From: Cylindrospermopsis curvispora GIHE-G1
GTDB lineage: Bacteria > Cyanobacteriota > Cyanobacteriia > Cyanobacteriales > Nostocaceae
NCBI RefSeq assembly: GCF_014489415.1
Contig: NZ_CP060822.1
Location: 1,969,501-2,033,500 of the forward strand
DNA length: 64,000 nt
Reading direction: 5' to 3'
Part shown: one piece after another, positions 20,640 through 30,504 of the stretch
Position numbering within the stretch: position 1 is the stretch's first letter
How the letters are laid out: every line of letters starts with the position of its first letter
Program-made: the position numbers and the translations under genes
Notes under the pieces: model-generated
Database searches by the model: none
Told to the model about the DNA's origin: nothing
Seen by the model: only the letters and a program-made list of their open reading frames with translations

Positions 20640-21104
20640 ATGCTATCTGGTTTGCTTAAATTTGTGCTTGGATTTTTGTTAGCGATCGCCGTTTTGTTGG
20701 GTAGTGGTATGACAATAGCTATATACTTTATCAATCGCACTGCCATCGCTCCTGAAAAACCCATGTTTGCTAATGACAATCCCGATCCAAAACCTAATTT
20801 ACCCAAGGTTACCCCCAAACAGGTGGTGAAGGTAAAACCAAAACCTACTGCAACACCAGACCTCCCAAGGGAATCACCTACCCCTTTACCACCAGGATCC
20901 TACACTGCTGTGGTTACCTGGTCACAAGGTTTGAGTGTGCGAGATAAACCCGCTTTTGAGGGTCAAGCTATTGGTGGGGTTGCTGGTAATCAAAAAGTGA
21001 TTATTTTAGAAACCAGTCAGGATGGTAAGTGGCAAAAAATTAGGATTCCAGATACTGATCAAGAAGGTTGGGTTAAAGCTGGCAATACGGCAAAATCAAA
21101 TTGA
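20640..21104 (+). CDS. Membrane-anchored bacterial SH3-domain protein
   Basis: 154 residues: an N-terminal transmembrane/signal segment (LLKFVLGFLLAIAVLLGSGMTI here as residues 4-25 in part), a Pro/Lys-rich linker (residues 45-85) and a C-terminal SH3-type-3 domain with the typical LSVRDKPAFEGQAIGGV and GWVKAG. These domains usually bind peptidoglycan or wall peptides, so a periplasmic location is inferred. Its 3' end overlaps the convergent sbcC by 9 bp. Confidence 0.8.
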   Translation: MLSGLLKFVLGFLLAIAVLLGSGMTIAIYFINRTAIAPEKPMFANDNPDPKPNLPKVTPKQVVKVKPKPTATPDLPRESPTPLPPGSYTAVVTWSQGLSVRDKPAFEGQAIGGVAGNQKVIILETSQDGKWQKIRIPDTDQEGWVKAGNTAKSN

Positions 21105-24100
21105 AAGGGATAAATGGGAACCCTGTTGGTTCTTATTTACTTCTATTCGCGCCTGGAATGCTTCCTTGAGATGGGGAATATGGGTCACAGTCAAAATACA
21201 GGCAAAATCGCTCGCTATTGCGTTAATAGAAGCAATCAGGCGATCGCATCCTTCCGTATCTTGGGTGCCAAATCCCTCATCTATAATTAACAACTGTAGT
21301 GCAGCGCCAGCACGCTGGGCCAGCAATTTAGCCAATGCTAACCGAATAGCAAAATTAATTCTAAACGCCTCCCCTCCAGAGTAAGTTTCATAAGCTCTTG
21401 TACCTCTTGTGTCAGCAATTAAAATTTCTAAAGTGTCCACCAACTTAGCGCCTTTCTTAGCTGATTTACTCCCCAACTTCTGGGTAATAAACTGTACATG
21501 TAACTGACTACCACTCAACCGAGAAAGTAACTTGTTAGTCTCTGCTTCCAGTTGTGGTAACACATTTTCAATCATCAGTGCTTGGATACCATTTTTACCA
21601 AAAGCCTGCGCCAATTCCTGGTAAACGCGCTGTTGTTTCTTACAAATTGCTAATTGTTCCTTTTCTTGCTCATATTGATTTTGCAGCATTTCTAACTGAT
21701 GTAGCTTTTGTTCCAACCTGCCTAAATGAGTGATAGTTTCATCCATTTCTCGACGACGAAATACCATATTCTGGTCTAAATCAGCAATTTTCTCTCTTGG
21801 ATTGACCATAGAGGCTAATTGCTTCTCTATTTCACCTATTTCCATGGTAACTTTTTGTTTTAGCGCCTCTCTTTGCTGCAAATCACTACTCAAATCTGCC
21901 AGTCTTTTTTCCAGATAAGGATATTGTTGTTGAGCAGATAACAACTGCTGATGTTTCAATTGCCAATGTTGACTCCCTTGAACTTTTTTATGAATTTCCT
22001 GATGTGCTTCATGACTATAACCAATAGCAGCAATATCCACTGCTAATCCCCTAATTTCCTGAGCTATTGGTGAATTAGTCTGTTCCCATAGCACTTGTGC
22101 TTGTAACTCCTCAATCTTGGCCACTAGTTTAGGCCTAATCTGTGCTAGTTGAGCCATTTTCTTTTGAGCATCTTTAATCTGAGCCTGTTTAATTTCTGCC
22201 CATCGCCAACGCTCTATCTCACTTCTAGCTAAAGCGTGACTTTCTTCCTGATAATTTAGCTGTTGTAAATGCTGATCTACTTCTTGGAGTTCCTGTTGTA
22301 GTTCTGGAGCATAATTCCCTTGTAATTTAGCCTGTAAACTTTCCTTTTCTGCGGTAAGTTGCTTCAACCTTTCCCGGTCATCCATCATAGCTTGTAGCTG
22401 AGCACCTAATTCTCCTTTTTTTTGCCTTAAAGACTCATATTCTGCCACCTGTCGGGATATTGCCTGATATTCCGCCCTTAGTGCTTGAATTTCTTGGTCA
22501 GACACTGCCAATAATTCTCGTGTTTGCCAAAATTGTTCCTGAGTATCCTTGTATTCTCCCTGAGTTTTTTCTACAACCCGACTCCAATTATGCTCATCTA
22601 AAGGACGTTCACACAGGGGACATAGAGCATTAGGCTCCTGAAGTAACTGTATCTTTTGTTCCAGCTTACCCAAAGATTTCTCGTATTCAATTTGATGAGT
22701 TTGCAAGCGTTCAATTACATGGCGACGATCATTTCCTTTTTCGTGTACCCTTTGAAGATAAACGCGTTTCTTTTCCAGCTCCTCAATTTGCTTATCCAGT
22801 TGTGCAGCGGACTCCTGTAACCGAGAGAAGTGAGAATCTTTAGATTGTAGTTGTTGTCGAGTATTTTCCAACCCCTCCAATTTAGCTGACAAAGTGGCAT
22901 AAACCCGGTCTATCTGACTTTGTAAACTTGCTCGTTGTTGTAGGAGGGGAGTCACCTGGACTTGTAACTGATCCATCTGGTTAAGATGTTCACGAGCAGC
23001 AGATAAACTGCTCAAAGCCGTTTCCACTTCTCCAGATTTGTGTAAGCACCCTTGTAATTCCTGCTCCTGTTTTTCCGAGGCCTTTAATTCTACCGACTCC
23101 TGTTGTATTTGCAGTTGAATGGCCTGAACTCGTGTCATGAGTTCCTGTTCCCGTGATTGTTTACAACTAATAGCAAGATTATGTTGCTCAAATTTTCTAG
23201 TAAAAGACTCTTCCTGAGATTGTAGAGCTTGAAAACCAAGATAACCAGCTTGAATTTCTTCAGACTGACCTAAAATAGAATCCAACTCCTCCAATTGAGA
23301 CTTGACAATCGAACTATCTTGATAAAGGCGATCGCATTCTGGGACGAGATTCTGGCACTGTTGTTGAACTACCCCCAACTTGGTTTCCCAGTCGTGACGT
23401 TGACGTTCAACCACCTGGAGATCTTGCAACTGTTGATAATCAGAAGTCTGTTGTTGTTGCAGATGATGTAACCTGGTTTCCAGAGCTGCTCTTTGGGTTT
23501 GGATTGTTTCCCTGTCAGTCAATTGTAACTGAATGTGGTGGATAGAACGTTCCAACTCTTCCACCCTTCCCTTACACTGCTTAGAATTATCCTTAGCTCT
23601 TTCCTCCAACAAATCATACTGATTGAGCTTTAATAACTCCGCCAAAATCTCCTTACGTTGAGCAGGTCCTTTTAGCATAAATTCATCAGCGCGACCTTGA
23701 CGGAGATAAGCCGAATTAATAAAAGTTTCATAATCCAACTTAATATGTTGGAGAATTAGGTCTTGGGTAGCACGGATCCCCTTACCCGTAAGAGGACGAA
23801 AACCAGCAGGAGTTTCCAGTTGAAATTCCAAGATACCCGTAGCACCTCGGGTACGGGTACGAATTACCCGATATTTTTGTAAATTGTTGTAGAAGGTAAA
23901 ATCAACCCTAACCTCTTGTGATCCAGCATAGATAACATCATCCTCAATGTTGGCACGACTTTGACCCCAGATTGCCCAGGTTATAGACTCCAACAAAGAA
24001 GATTTACCTGCTCCATTAGGACCACAAATGCAGGCCGTGTGCAATCCCGTAAAATCTAAAGTTGCATCACGGTAACTCAAAAAGTTTTTTAGAATCAGTC

Positions 24101-24113
24101 GAACTGGAATCAT
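21096..24113 (-). CDS. sbcC: Exonuclease subunit SbcC (Rad50-like)
   Basis: Large subunit of the SbcCD nuclease that processes hairpins and double-strand ends. About 1005 residues from the ATG at 24113 (MIPVRLILKNFLSYRD), the standard SbcC start; the frame stays open 40 codons further but that extension lies in an interspersed repeat and is rejected. Walker A is CGPNGAGKSS (near residue 33), long coiled coils flank a zinc hook CPLCERPL near residue 500, and the C-terminal part has the signature region YSGGEAFRINFAIRLALAK and Walker B LLIIDEGFGTQD. sbcD is not adjacent. Confidence 0.93.
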   Translation of the reverse strand: MIPVRLILKNFLSYRDATLDFTGLHTACICGPNGAGKSSLLESITWAIWGQSRANIEDDVIYAGSQEVRVDFTFYNNLQKYRVIRTRTRGATGILEFQLETPAGFRPLTGKGIRATQDLILQHIKLDYETFINSAYLRQGRADEFMLKGPAQRKEILAELLKLNQYDLLEERAKDNSKQCKGRVEELERSIHHIQLQLTDRETIQTQRAALETRLHHLQQQQTSDYQQLQDLQVVERQRHDWETKLGVVQQQCQNLVPECDRLYQDSSIVKSQLEELDSILGQSEEIQAGYLGFQALQSQEESFTRKFEQHNLAISCKQSREQELMTRVQAIQLQIQQESVELKASEKQEQELQGCLHKSGEVETALSSLSAAREHLNQMDQLQVQVTPLLQQRASLQSQIDRVYATLSAKLEGLENTRQQLQSKDSHFSRLQESAAQLDKQIEELEKKRVYLQRVHEKGNDRRHVIERLQTHQIEYEKSLGKLEQKIQLLQEPNALCPLCERPLDEHNWSRVVEKTQGEYKDTQEQFWQTRELLAVSDQEIQALRAEYQAISRQVAEYESLRQKKGELGAQLQAMMDDRERLKQLTAEKESLQAKLQGNYAPELQQELQEVDQHLQQLNYQEESHALARSEIERWRWAEIKQAQIKDAQKKMAQLAQIRPKLVAKIEELQAQVLWEQTNSPIAQEIRGLAVDIAAIGYSHEAHQEIHKKVQGSQHWQLKHQQLLSAQQQYPYLEKRLADLSSDLQQREALKQKVTMEIGEIEKQLASMVNPREKIADLDQNMVFRRREMDETITHLGRLEQKLHQLEMLQNQYEQEKEQLAICKKQQRVYQELAQAFGKNGIQALMIENVLPQLEAETNKLLSRLSGSQLHVQFITQKLGSKSAKKGAKLVDTLEILIADTRGTRAYETYSGGEAFRINFAIRLALAKLLAQRAGAALQLLIIDEGFGTQDTEGCDRLIASINAIASDFACILTVTHIPHLKEAFQARIEVNKNQQGSHLSLSI

Positions 24114-24162
24114 TATTAACTCTGGTGGGATATGAGTAAGTTGGCGTGAAAAGACCAAACCA

Positions 24163-24276
24163 AGTAGGGAGGCACAATTATTTGTAGGATGGGTCGAGTA
24201 ACGAGACCCGTGGCGTTGGGTTTCATAGTTCAACCCAACCTACGTTCATCTTATATTTAATTCGACCCACCCACTT
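24163..24276 (-). repeat. Interspersed MITE-like repeat, full copy A
   Basis: About 114 bp matching copy B at 38776-38894 in the opposite orientation. On the minus strand it starts AAGTGGGTGGGTCG, passes through GATGAACGTAGGTTGGGTTG, then AAACCCAACGCC, and ends in AATTGTGCCTCCCTACTTG. The ends are imperfect inverted repeats (AAGTGGGTGGG versus AAGTAGGGAGG) and the interior contains the palindrome AACCCAAC/GTTGGGTT. No ORF is present. It sits just upstream of sbcC; the rest of the 24114-24454 gap is AT-rich with no further feature seen. Confidence 0.85.
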
Positions 24277-24454
24277 ATACACGAGGTAGCAAATACTTCT
24301 ATCCTAATAGTTTATTTCAAATTAGGGATGCAAAAAACAATTTTTTAGTGTTGAATGTTAAACAGTGGGGAAATTCTTGACATTAGCCATGGATTTTTTC
24401 CCAAAAAATACTAACAACTAAAGATGTTACCATACCACAATACTACCCAATAAT

Positions 24455-25075
24455 ATGAATACTATGTTCTTTGCCAAACATGTTTTTTGCCTATCTAGTT
24501 TACTAACCTTAGTGGTTTTAGGTGGTGGTTCTTCCGCAATAGCACAGGTTAGTCCATCAGATAATACTCCTCCTGGTCAAGCTACCCAATCTCAAATGGA
24601 TGCTGCTTTAACAAGACCTATTCAAGAAGGGGGAAGTTATATAGGGGTGGGAGGAAATATTGGCATAAGTGGTGGTAGTTCGCCATTAGCTGATGGTAAT
24701 TTTGGAATTGTCAGCAAGCTCTCCGTTTTCAATTCCTTTTCCATAAGACCAGGAGCGGTTTTAGGTAGTGATACCACATTTCTAGTTCCCATCACCTATG
24801 ATTTTGCCTACCCACAAATAAAACAAGTATTAAATGGTTCCGCCCTACCCATTGCTCCCTATGCGGGAATTGGTGTGGCAATTAAAGACAGTAAGGATAC
24901 TAATGTGCGAGTTCAAAATGATAAATATCCTAAAATTGCTCTGTTATTATCCGGTGGTGTGGATATGCCATTAAGTGATAGAATTACCGCTACAGCATCT
25001 ATCAATGCGGGGTTTTTCCGCTCCGTTGATATTGGTTTGTTATTTGGCGTGGGCTATAGATTCAGCGGAATTTAG
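24455..25075 (+). CDS. Secreted glycine-rich beta-barrel-like protein of unknown function
   Basis: 206 residues with a clear Sec signal peptide (hydrophobic core SLLTLVVLGGGSSAIAQ, cleavage probably after AIA around residue 30). The mature part alternates hydrophobic and small residues (GGSYIGVGGNIGISGGSS, SVFNSFSIRPGAVLG) and ends in an aromatic-rich strand (FGVGYRFSGI), as in small outer-membrane barrels. Function is not recognised. It is convergent with the ABC binding protein gene, with a strong hairpin between them. Confidence 0.75.
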   Translation: MNTMFFAKHVFCLSSLLTLVVLGGGSSAIAQVSPSDNTPPGQATQSQMDAALTRPIQEGGSYIGVGGNIGISGGSSPLADGNFGIVSKLSVFNSFSIRPGAVLGSDTTFLVPITYDFAYPQIKQVLNGSALPIAPYAGIGVAIKDSKDTNVRVQNDKYPKIALLLSGGVDMPLSDRITATASINAGFFRSVDIGLLFGVGYRFSGI

Positions 25076-25081
25076 TCACCA

Positions 25082-25100
25082 GGGGGAGGGTACCTCCCCC
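25082..25100. terminator. Bidirectional hairpin between convergent genes
   Basis: GGGGGAGG-GTA-CCTCCCCC: a perfect 8-bp G/C-rich stem with a 3-nt loop placed 7 bp after the stop of the secreted protein gene and 7 bp before the stop of the binding-protein gene. Its position between two convergent genes suits a shared terminator, although no long T-run follows on either strand. Confidence 0.6.
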
Positions 25101-25106
25101 ATAACC

Positions 25107-26414
25107 CTATTTGGGACTTACTTGGTCAATAACCGTAATTTTACCATCATCACCCACGGTCCAAACATCATACACACCAAGTACATCGCCATTAGCATCC
25201 ACATCCACATCCCCGCTGGCGCCTTGGTAATTAATCTTTGTGCCTGCTTTTATTAGTTTGAGTCCTTCACACACATCAGAAACTTCTGTGCCACTACCCC
25301 CAGCAACTTCCCGGATTTTGCTAGCAATTCCCACACCGGTATTTTCCTTAGCCGATTGAGCTGCTAACACCAACAAAGCTGCAGCATCCCAGGCTTGGGG
25401 TGCGTATTCTCCCGGAGTGCCACCTTTTTTTTCTTGCCACAATTTTTTGAAGGCCTCTAGGGCTTTACCGTTGGAACCGGGGGTTGTTCCTATTGCTCCA
25501 GATAGTAAATATTTACCATCTGCTCCCTTACCTACTTGTTCTGGGAAGCTATCTGATTTCACTCCATCAGTTAATAGGATTTGTACTCCCTTAGCTACTC
25601 CTTGTTGATAAGCAGCTTTGAGAAATAAACTGCCTGTTTCTGCATACATTACACCCAAAACTGCATCTGGCTTACCTGCAAAAGCGGCACCAGCTTCAGT
25701 TTCAAAAGTTTGAGCTTTGGGGTCGTAGCGCACAGGTTTGTTTTTATTAACTACTGTTCCACCTAACTTTTCAAAAGTTTCCACAAATGCTTTTTCAAAA
25801 CCTACACCATAGTCGTTATTAATCACAACTGTGGAAACCCTCTTAAAACCCTTTTTCTTGGCCAGTTGAGCTAAAGCCAATGCTTGATAGGTATCTGGTG
25901 GTGCAGTCCGTGCCCAAAAACCTTGAAAGTCACCTTTTTGAGCTTTTTCGGTAAATACAGGACTGGTGCTTCCTGGTGATATGAGCATAACCTTATTGGG
26001 TGTAGCTACTGAAACAGCTGCGGTGGAAACACTACTAGCAAAGGAACCAACTACACCAGCTACTTTATCTACTGTAGCTAGTTTAGTCATACCAGCTGCA
26101 CCACTTTCTGGTTTAGTTTGGTCATCTACTTCCACTAGTTGTACTGGTTCACCATTCACACCACCACAAGCATTGACAGTTTCTACCAGTAGGGGGACTG
26201 AACCCGCCATTTGTTGACCAATGGAAGCTAGATCCCCAGTGGTTGGCAATAAACTACCAATTTTTAGACCTTTACCAGTTCCTGTGTTTGCAGGTGAGGT
26301 GGTATTACTTGTATTTTCGGTTGTATTTTGAGTTGTATTTTCACAACCACTCAAAAGACAGGCACTAGTTACCAATGTTACACTCAACATCAGAGAAACG
26401 TTACGTTTTAACAT
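25107..26414 (-). CDS. ABC transporter substrate-binding lipoprotein (branched-chain/neutral amino acid type)
   Basis: Periplasmic binding protein of the Leu/Ile/Val (LivJ/NatB) type, 435 residues. The signal peptide ends at the lipobox LLSGC (Cys24), followed by a Thr/Asn-rich tether (residues 25-48) and the type I periplasmic-binding fold (KIGSLLPTTGDLASIGQQM at the start). Close in feel to the neutral amino-acid binding protein NatB of Anabaena and Synechocystis, but this is from memory. No permease or ATPase genes are adjacent, as is common for Nat systems, whose genes are scattered. Confidence 0.88.
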   Translation of the reverse strand: MLKRNVSLMLSVTLVTSACLLSGCENTTQNTTENTSNTTSPANTGTGKGLKIGSLLPTTGDLASIGQQMAGSVPLLVETVNACGGVNGEPVQLVEVDDQTKPESGAAGMTKLATVDKVAGVVGSFASSVSTAAVSVATPNKVMLISPGSTSPVFTEKAQKGDFQGFWARTAPPDTYQALALAQLAKKKGFKRVSTVVINNDYGVGFEKAFVETFEKLGGTVVNKNKPVRYDPKAQTFETEAGAAFAGKPDAVLGVMYAETGSLFLKAAYQQGVAKGVQILLTDGVKSDSFPEQVGKGADGKYLLSGAIGTTPGSNGKALEAFKKLWQEKKGGTPGEYAPQAWDAAALLVLAAQSAKENTGVGIASKIREVAGGSGTEVSDVCEGLKLIKAGTKINYQGASGDVDVDANGDVLGVYDVWTVGDDGKITVIDQVSPK

Positions 26415-26582
26415 CTGTTTCCTTTCACTCCTTCCAATACCCTTAGAACCTCAAGTCAGCATAGTCACCCGTAGGTTATCCGTGCATGACTTTTAAAGAT
26501 TAATCAAAGATTAAATTGTTATTTGCGCTGCTTTGTTTAGCCAGGATGATTGTTTCACAACTTTTTATTTTTGTCAACCGTG

Positions 26583-26679
26583 TCAACTCGGATAATCAAT
26601 ATTTAATAATTGTTCCAGGGTGTAAGGGAACTTGGTGGGAAACTGTACTTTAAATTTTGTCTTGATCTGGACAAATTTT
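26583..26679 (-). pseudogene. Truncated DUF29 gene relic (C-terminal ~33 codons)
   Basis: On the minus strand, one frame reads FVQIKTKFKVQF then PTKFPYTLEQLLNIDYPS and stops at TGA (26583-26585). It aligns without gaps to the C-terminus of the intact DUF29 protein next door (YVQRKTNYQIDF, PRESPYSLEQLLDINYLG). Upstream, the frame runs into a stop (TAA) and then into the interspersed repeat beginning about 26686, so the rest of the gene has been lost. DNA identity to the intact gene over the alignable stretch is roughly two thirds by eye. Confidence 0.8.
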
Positions 26680-26682
26680 TAT

Positions 26683-26752
26683 GAAACCCAACCCCTGCAT
26701 GGGTCTCGTTACCCGACCCATCCTACAAATAATTGTGCCTCCCTACTTAAGC
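26683..26752 (+). repeat. Interspersed repeat, partial copy (right two-thirds)
   Basis: Matches copies A and B from the internal GAAACCCAAC through GGGTCTCGTTAC, CGACCCATCCTACAAATAAT and the terminal TGTGCCTCCCTACTT. The left part (AAGTGGGTGGG to GGTTGGGTTG) is missing. It lies directly between the truncated DUF29 relic and the intact DUF29 gene. The remaining part of the 26415-26582 gap shows nothing I can name. Confidence 0.85.
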
Positions 26753-26773
26753 TCTTCATTTAGTAATGGTTAG

Positions 26774-27241
26774 TCAACCAAGATAATTAATATCTAGCAA
26801 CTGTTCTAGACTATAGGGAGATTCTCTGGGAAAATCAATTTGATAGTTTGTTTTTCGTTGTACGTAACCTAAAGCTCTTTGATAAATCTTTGGCATTTCT
26901 GCAACTAGATGGCTACGTAGGTTACTGGTTAATTTACTATTTACCTGATCTCGAAAGTTGTAAATTTCCGCTTGCCAATGTCCGGAATTTCTTTCAATTT
27001 CCACATGCCAATACTGATAGAGTAATAAGTGTCTAATAACCTGTTGCAGCAAACTTTCTACTGCATTTTTTTTCTCGTTACCCAAGTCAGTTAATTCCTC
27101 AATTAAATTTTCTAAATCCAGCTGGTCAAACTGCTTATTCCTCAATAATTTAATGTTGGTCAACAACCACTGGTAATCATCTGTTTCGTGCAGTTGCTGT
27201 AAATCTCCTAACCCTAAGTCTTCTAAATTGCCAACACTCAT
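26774..27241 (-). CDS. DUF29 family protein
   Basis: 155-residue soluble protein of the DUF29 family, abundant in cyanobacteria and often in multiple copies; function unknown. Typical features are the central LDLENLIEELTDLGNEKKNAVESLLQQVIRHLL-type helix pair (residues about 40-70), the WHVEIERNSGHW element and the C-terminal YSLEQLLDINYL. Lies 18 bp downstream of the alpha/beta hydrolase gene on the same strand, and next to a truncated second copy. Confidence 0.88.
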   Translation of the reverse strand: MSVGNLEDLGLGDLQQLHETDDYQWLLTNIKLLRNKQFDQLDLENLIEELTDLGNEKKNAVESLLQQVIRHLLLYQYWHVEIERNSGHWQAEIYNFRDQVNSKLTSNLRSHLVAEMPKIYQRALGYVQRKTNYQIDFPRESPYSLEQLLDINYLG

Positions 27242-27259
27242 ACTTTCCCTCCCTAAATA

Positions 27260-28108
27260 TTAGCTACTGACTAGAAAACCTTGTACTTTCTCTAAATAAG
27301 TCTCCGGATCCTCTAACATGGGAAAATGAGCTGTATCAGGGATTATTTCCAACTGAATTTTATCATTCAAATTGGCTGCTTTTTTCCCAAGATCAGCAGG
27401 AATAATGATATCATGTTCTCCAGCAATTAATAATGTGGGTACTGTTAATTTGGCAAATTCATCAGGCATGGTTTCTGCTTGTTCTTTGCTTACAGATGTG
27501 AAAATTGTCCCTAAAGCTGCATCGTAATTCGCAGCTACAAAATCTTCTAAAAAGGCTATTCTTTCACTATCAGGAATTGGACGATGCAAAAATCTCGCCA
27601 TGAACATTCTGTCAGCTAAGGGTATTTTGGTTAACCATTGGGGGCGAAATTTAACTACATAACCACCGAATTGATAAAATGCAGCAAAGGCTTTTTCATC
27701 ATATTCAAAGATTCCACTACAAGTCAAAATTCCTTTCACCACTCTTTGGGGATAACGATTGAAAAATAAGGTGGCAATTGAAGCTCCCATGGAATGAGCA
27801 TTAATATACACGCGCTCTAGGTTCAATTGGTTTAATAAAACTGCTAGATCTTCCGCGTATTCTGTTAGTTCATAACTTAATTTAATAGTTTCTTGATTAT
27901 TCCTAGGCTGACATTCGGAACTGCCAAAACCTCTTAGATCATACAACAAACAATCAAATCTCTCCGATAATACTTCAGCTGTACTACGCCAATATCTACA
28001 AGAACCTGCCCAACCATGCAAAAACACTATCACCGGTTTTGCTATTTTCGATGGTTTTCTTATCCACTCATAGTAGTGATTCACACCGCGAACTTCTATA
28101 TAAGCCAT
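27260..28108 (-). CDS. Alpha/beta-fold hydrolase
   Basis: 282-residue hydrolase. The oxyanion-hole motif HGWAGSCRYW is near residue 31, the nucleophile elbow is AHSMGAS (Ser near residue 106), the acid lies in AGEHDIIIPADLG and the catalytic His in DTAHFPMLEDPE near the C-terminus, so the triad is complete. No signal peptide. The substrate cannot be inferred; the family includes esterases, haloperoxidase-like enzymes and C-C hydrolases. Confidence 0.88.
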   Translation of the reverse strand: MAYIEVRGVNHYYEWIRKPSKIAKPVIVFLHGWAGSCRYWRSTAEVLSERFDCLLYDLRGFGSSECQPRNNQETIKLSYELTEYAEDLAVLLNQLNLERVYINAHSMGASIATLFFNRYPQRVVKGILTCSGIFEYDEKAFAAFYQFGGYVVKFRPQWLTKIPLADRMFMARFLHRPIPDSERIAFLEDFVAANYDAALGTIFTSVSKEQAETMPDEFAKLTVPTLLIAGEHDIIIPADLGKKAANLNDKIQLEIIPDTAHFPMLEDPETYLEKVQGFLVSS

Positions 28109-28230
28109 AGACCGTTAGTTATAATCCATATAATATATAGCTTTTTCCAGAACACCTCCCACAGGATTGATAAAGAATAGGGGGACAATTTTTGCTGTAT
28201 CTCATCCCCAAACTCTTTTATCTATTTAGT

Positions 28231-29571
28231 CTAAGCAGATTCTGGCTTGGGCAAAGAAGAAGGATGAACTAACAATTCGGCTGTAGAACGCTTCTCTACC
28301 ATCTCTCTTGTCACCGTGCAGGTGGTTACATCTTTACGAGATGGCAGCTCATACATTACGTCTAACATTAGTTCCTCTACAATCCCTCGTAGCGCCCTGG
28401 CTCCCGTTTTCCTCCTGTACGCCTCCTGGGCGATCGCACTTAATGCTTCCTCTTTAAACTCCAGGTTTACATTATCCATTTTAAGCAGTTTTTGATATTG
28501 CTTGACTAAAGCACTACGGGGTTGGGTGAGGATAGCCATGAGAGCATCCTCATCCAAGGGTTCAACCACTGCTACCATGGGCATGCGGCCGATAAATTCT
28601 GGAATCATGCCAAATTTAACTAAATCATCGGGTTCTAATTGTTTGAGGGTAGTTGCTACCCGTTTTTCTCTAGATTGCCCTTCCCCAGACTGCACAAAGC
28701 CCATTGACTTTTTCCCAACTCTGTGGTCTACCACTTTTTCTAAACCTACAAAAGCTCCGCCGCAAATAAATAGGATGTTGCTAGTGTCAATCTGAATGCA
28801 GTCCTGATAGGGATGTTTACGTCCCCCCTGTGGTGGTACGTTGGCAATAGTACCTTCTAACATTTTTAAAAGGGCTTGTTGTACACCTTCGCCAGATACA
28901 TCTCTAGTAATGGAAGTGTTTTCACTCTTACGAGCAATCTTATCTATTTCGTCAATGTAGATTATACCCCTTTGTGCTTCTTCCACATCTAAGTTGGCAA
29001 CTTGTAATAGTCTCAGGAGAATATTCTCCACATCTTCTCCCACATATCCTGCTTCCGTTAAGGTTGTGGCATCCGCTACAGCAAAGGGAACATCCAGGAT
29101 TTTAGCTAAGGTTTGAGCTAACAGGGTTTTACCACAACCAGTAGGACCAATTAACAGAATGTTGGATTTTTGTAACTCCACACTGTCCTCTCCTGGAGAC
29201 TTGCCATTTGCCTTACCTTGAGCTACTGCTAAACGTTTGTAGTGATTGTAAACAGCAACAGAAAGCACCTTCTTTGCCTCGTCTTGCCCGATTACGTGCT
29301 CATCTAAGTAGTTTTTAATTTCCCTAGGTTTAGGAATTTGATTCAGGGAGAGATTAGCAGAATTAGTACGACGTTTTGGAGTTTGTTCTGGTTTAGGTGG
29401 GGAAGAATTGGCTGTATTATTAGCATCTAACAGTTCTTCGTCCAAAATTTCGTTGCATAGCTCAACACATTCGTCACAGATGTATACTCCCGGACCTGCA
29501 ATTAACTTCCGCACTTGCTCCTGAGACTTGCCGCAAAACGAACATTTTAAGTGTGAATCGTATTTAGACAT
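28231..29571 (-). CDS. clpX: ATP-dependent Clp protease ATP-binding subunit ClpX
   Basis: Unfoldase that feeds substrates to ClpP. Start chosen at ATG 29571 ([17 protein letters not shown]), giving 446 residues; a longer frame of 25 codons upstream overlaps clpP and lacks family character. The zinc-binding domain has CSFC and CDECVELC; Walker A is GPTGCGKT, Walker [11 protein letters not shown], and the sensor/arginine region [11 protein letters not shown] follows. The gene begins 10 bp after clpP, forming the classic tig-clpP-clpX operon. Confidence 0.96.
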   Translation of the reverse strand: MSKYDSHLKCSFCGKSQEQVRKLIAGPGVYICDECVELCNEILDEELLDANNTANSSPPKPEQTPKRRTNSANLSLNQIPKPREIKNYLDEHVIGQDEAKKVLSVAVYNHYKRLAVAQGKANGKSPGEDSVELQKSNILLIGPTGCGKTLLAQTLAKILDVPFAVADATTLTEAGYVGEDVENILLRLLQVANLDVEEAQRGIIYIDEIDKIARKSENTSITRDVSGEGVQQALLKMLEGTIANVPPQGGRKHPYQDCIQIDTSNILFICGGAFVGLEKVVDHRVGKKSMGFVQSGEGQSREKRVATTLKQLEPDDLVKFGMIPEFIGRMPMVAVVEPLDEDALMAILTQPRSALVKQYQKLLKMDNVNLEFKEEALSAIAQEAYRRKTGARALRGIVEELMLDVMYELPSRKDVTTCTVTREMVEKRSTAELLVHPSSLPKPESA

Positions 29572-29581
29572 ATCAAGCCTC

Positions 29582-30292
29582 TTATTGCACGATGGTGACT
29601 GGTGTCCCGGATGAGGGGAGATTTTGCCTGGAAATAACCTGGTCAATTAAGCCATAGTCTTTAGCTTCCTGTGGTGACATAAAAAAGTCACGCTCGGTAT
29701 CAGCTTCAATTCTTTCTAAAGGTTGCCCAGTGTGTTTTGACATTAGTTGATTTAAGTTAGCCTTAATGTAAAGAATTTCCCGTGCTTGGATCTCAATATC
29801 AATGGCTTGTCCCTGGGCACCACCCAGAGGCTGATGAATCATGATCCGTGAATCTGGTAATGACATGCGCTTACCCGCAGTCCCTGCAGTTAACAAAAAT
29901 GCTCCCATACTAGCTGCTAGTCCAAAACAAATAGTTACTACGTCAGGACGTATTTGTTGGATGGTATCATAGATTGCCATTCCTGCATAAACAGACCCCC
30001 CGGGGGAGTTGATGTACAGTTGAACGTCCTTTTCTGGGTCTTCCGCATCCAGAAACAACAACTGGGCAACTATGGAGTTGGCTACATTGTCATCTATGGC
30101 GGTTCCTAAAAAAATAATCCGCTCCCGCAGTAATCGCGAGTATATGTCAAATGCTCTCTCACCCATACCAGACTGTTCCACCACCATGGGGACAATACTG
30201 CTAGGGCTAGGATTCAGGTTACTATAACCACATTGGATATTCATGGTGCTCAGACTAGTGATTGGGGTATTTTCCGACTGTGATATAAGCAT
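29582..30292 (-). CDS. clpP: ATP-dependent Clp protease proteolytic subunit ClpP
   Basis: Serine protease ring of the Clp system. The catalytic serine is in [10 protein letters not shown] (Ser128 of this 236-residue frame) and the histidine in IMIHQPLGG (His153). The N-terminus is about 35 residues longer than a standard ClpP, and the Met at residue 17 or the one at 36 ([14 protein letters not shown]) could be the true start; processing of the propeptide is also possible. It lies upstream of clpX and downstream of tig on the same strand. Confidence 0.95.
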   Translation of the reverse strand: MLISQSENTPITSLSTMNIQCGYSNLNPSPSSIVPMVVEQSGMGERAFDIYSRLLRERIIFLGTAIDDNVANSIVAQLLFLDAEDPEKDVQLYINSPGGSVYAGMAIYDTIQQIRPDVVTICFGLAASMGAFLLTAGTAGKRMSLPDSRIMIHQPLGGAQGQAIDIEIQAREILYIKANLNQLMSKHTGQPLERIEADTERDFFMSPQEAKDYGLIDQVISRQNLPSSGTPVTIVQ

Positions 30293-30504
30293 ACAAAAAT
30301 CTTTAAAACTTCAGTTAGACTAATTTGGACAGAATGTAAGTTCGTTGGAGATGGAGGCGAGGATATGGTTTTTAAATATTGAGGTTTTTAGGGTTTGTGT
30401 TAACCATTATGCCTTATATTTACTTTTCTTGTGGTTTCTTTGGAAAAATTAGGTATTTATTCACGGGAAGACTTTACAAACCATGATTTGTCTTCCCATT
30501 CTTC

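Noticed and set aside
24114-24233. N-terminal extension of SbcC by 40 codons
   Set aside because: The extension is coded by the interspersed repeat, lacks SbcC similarity, and the ATG at 24113 gives the standard SbcC start.
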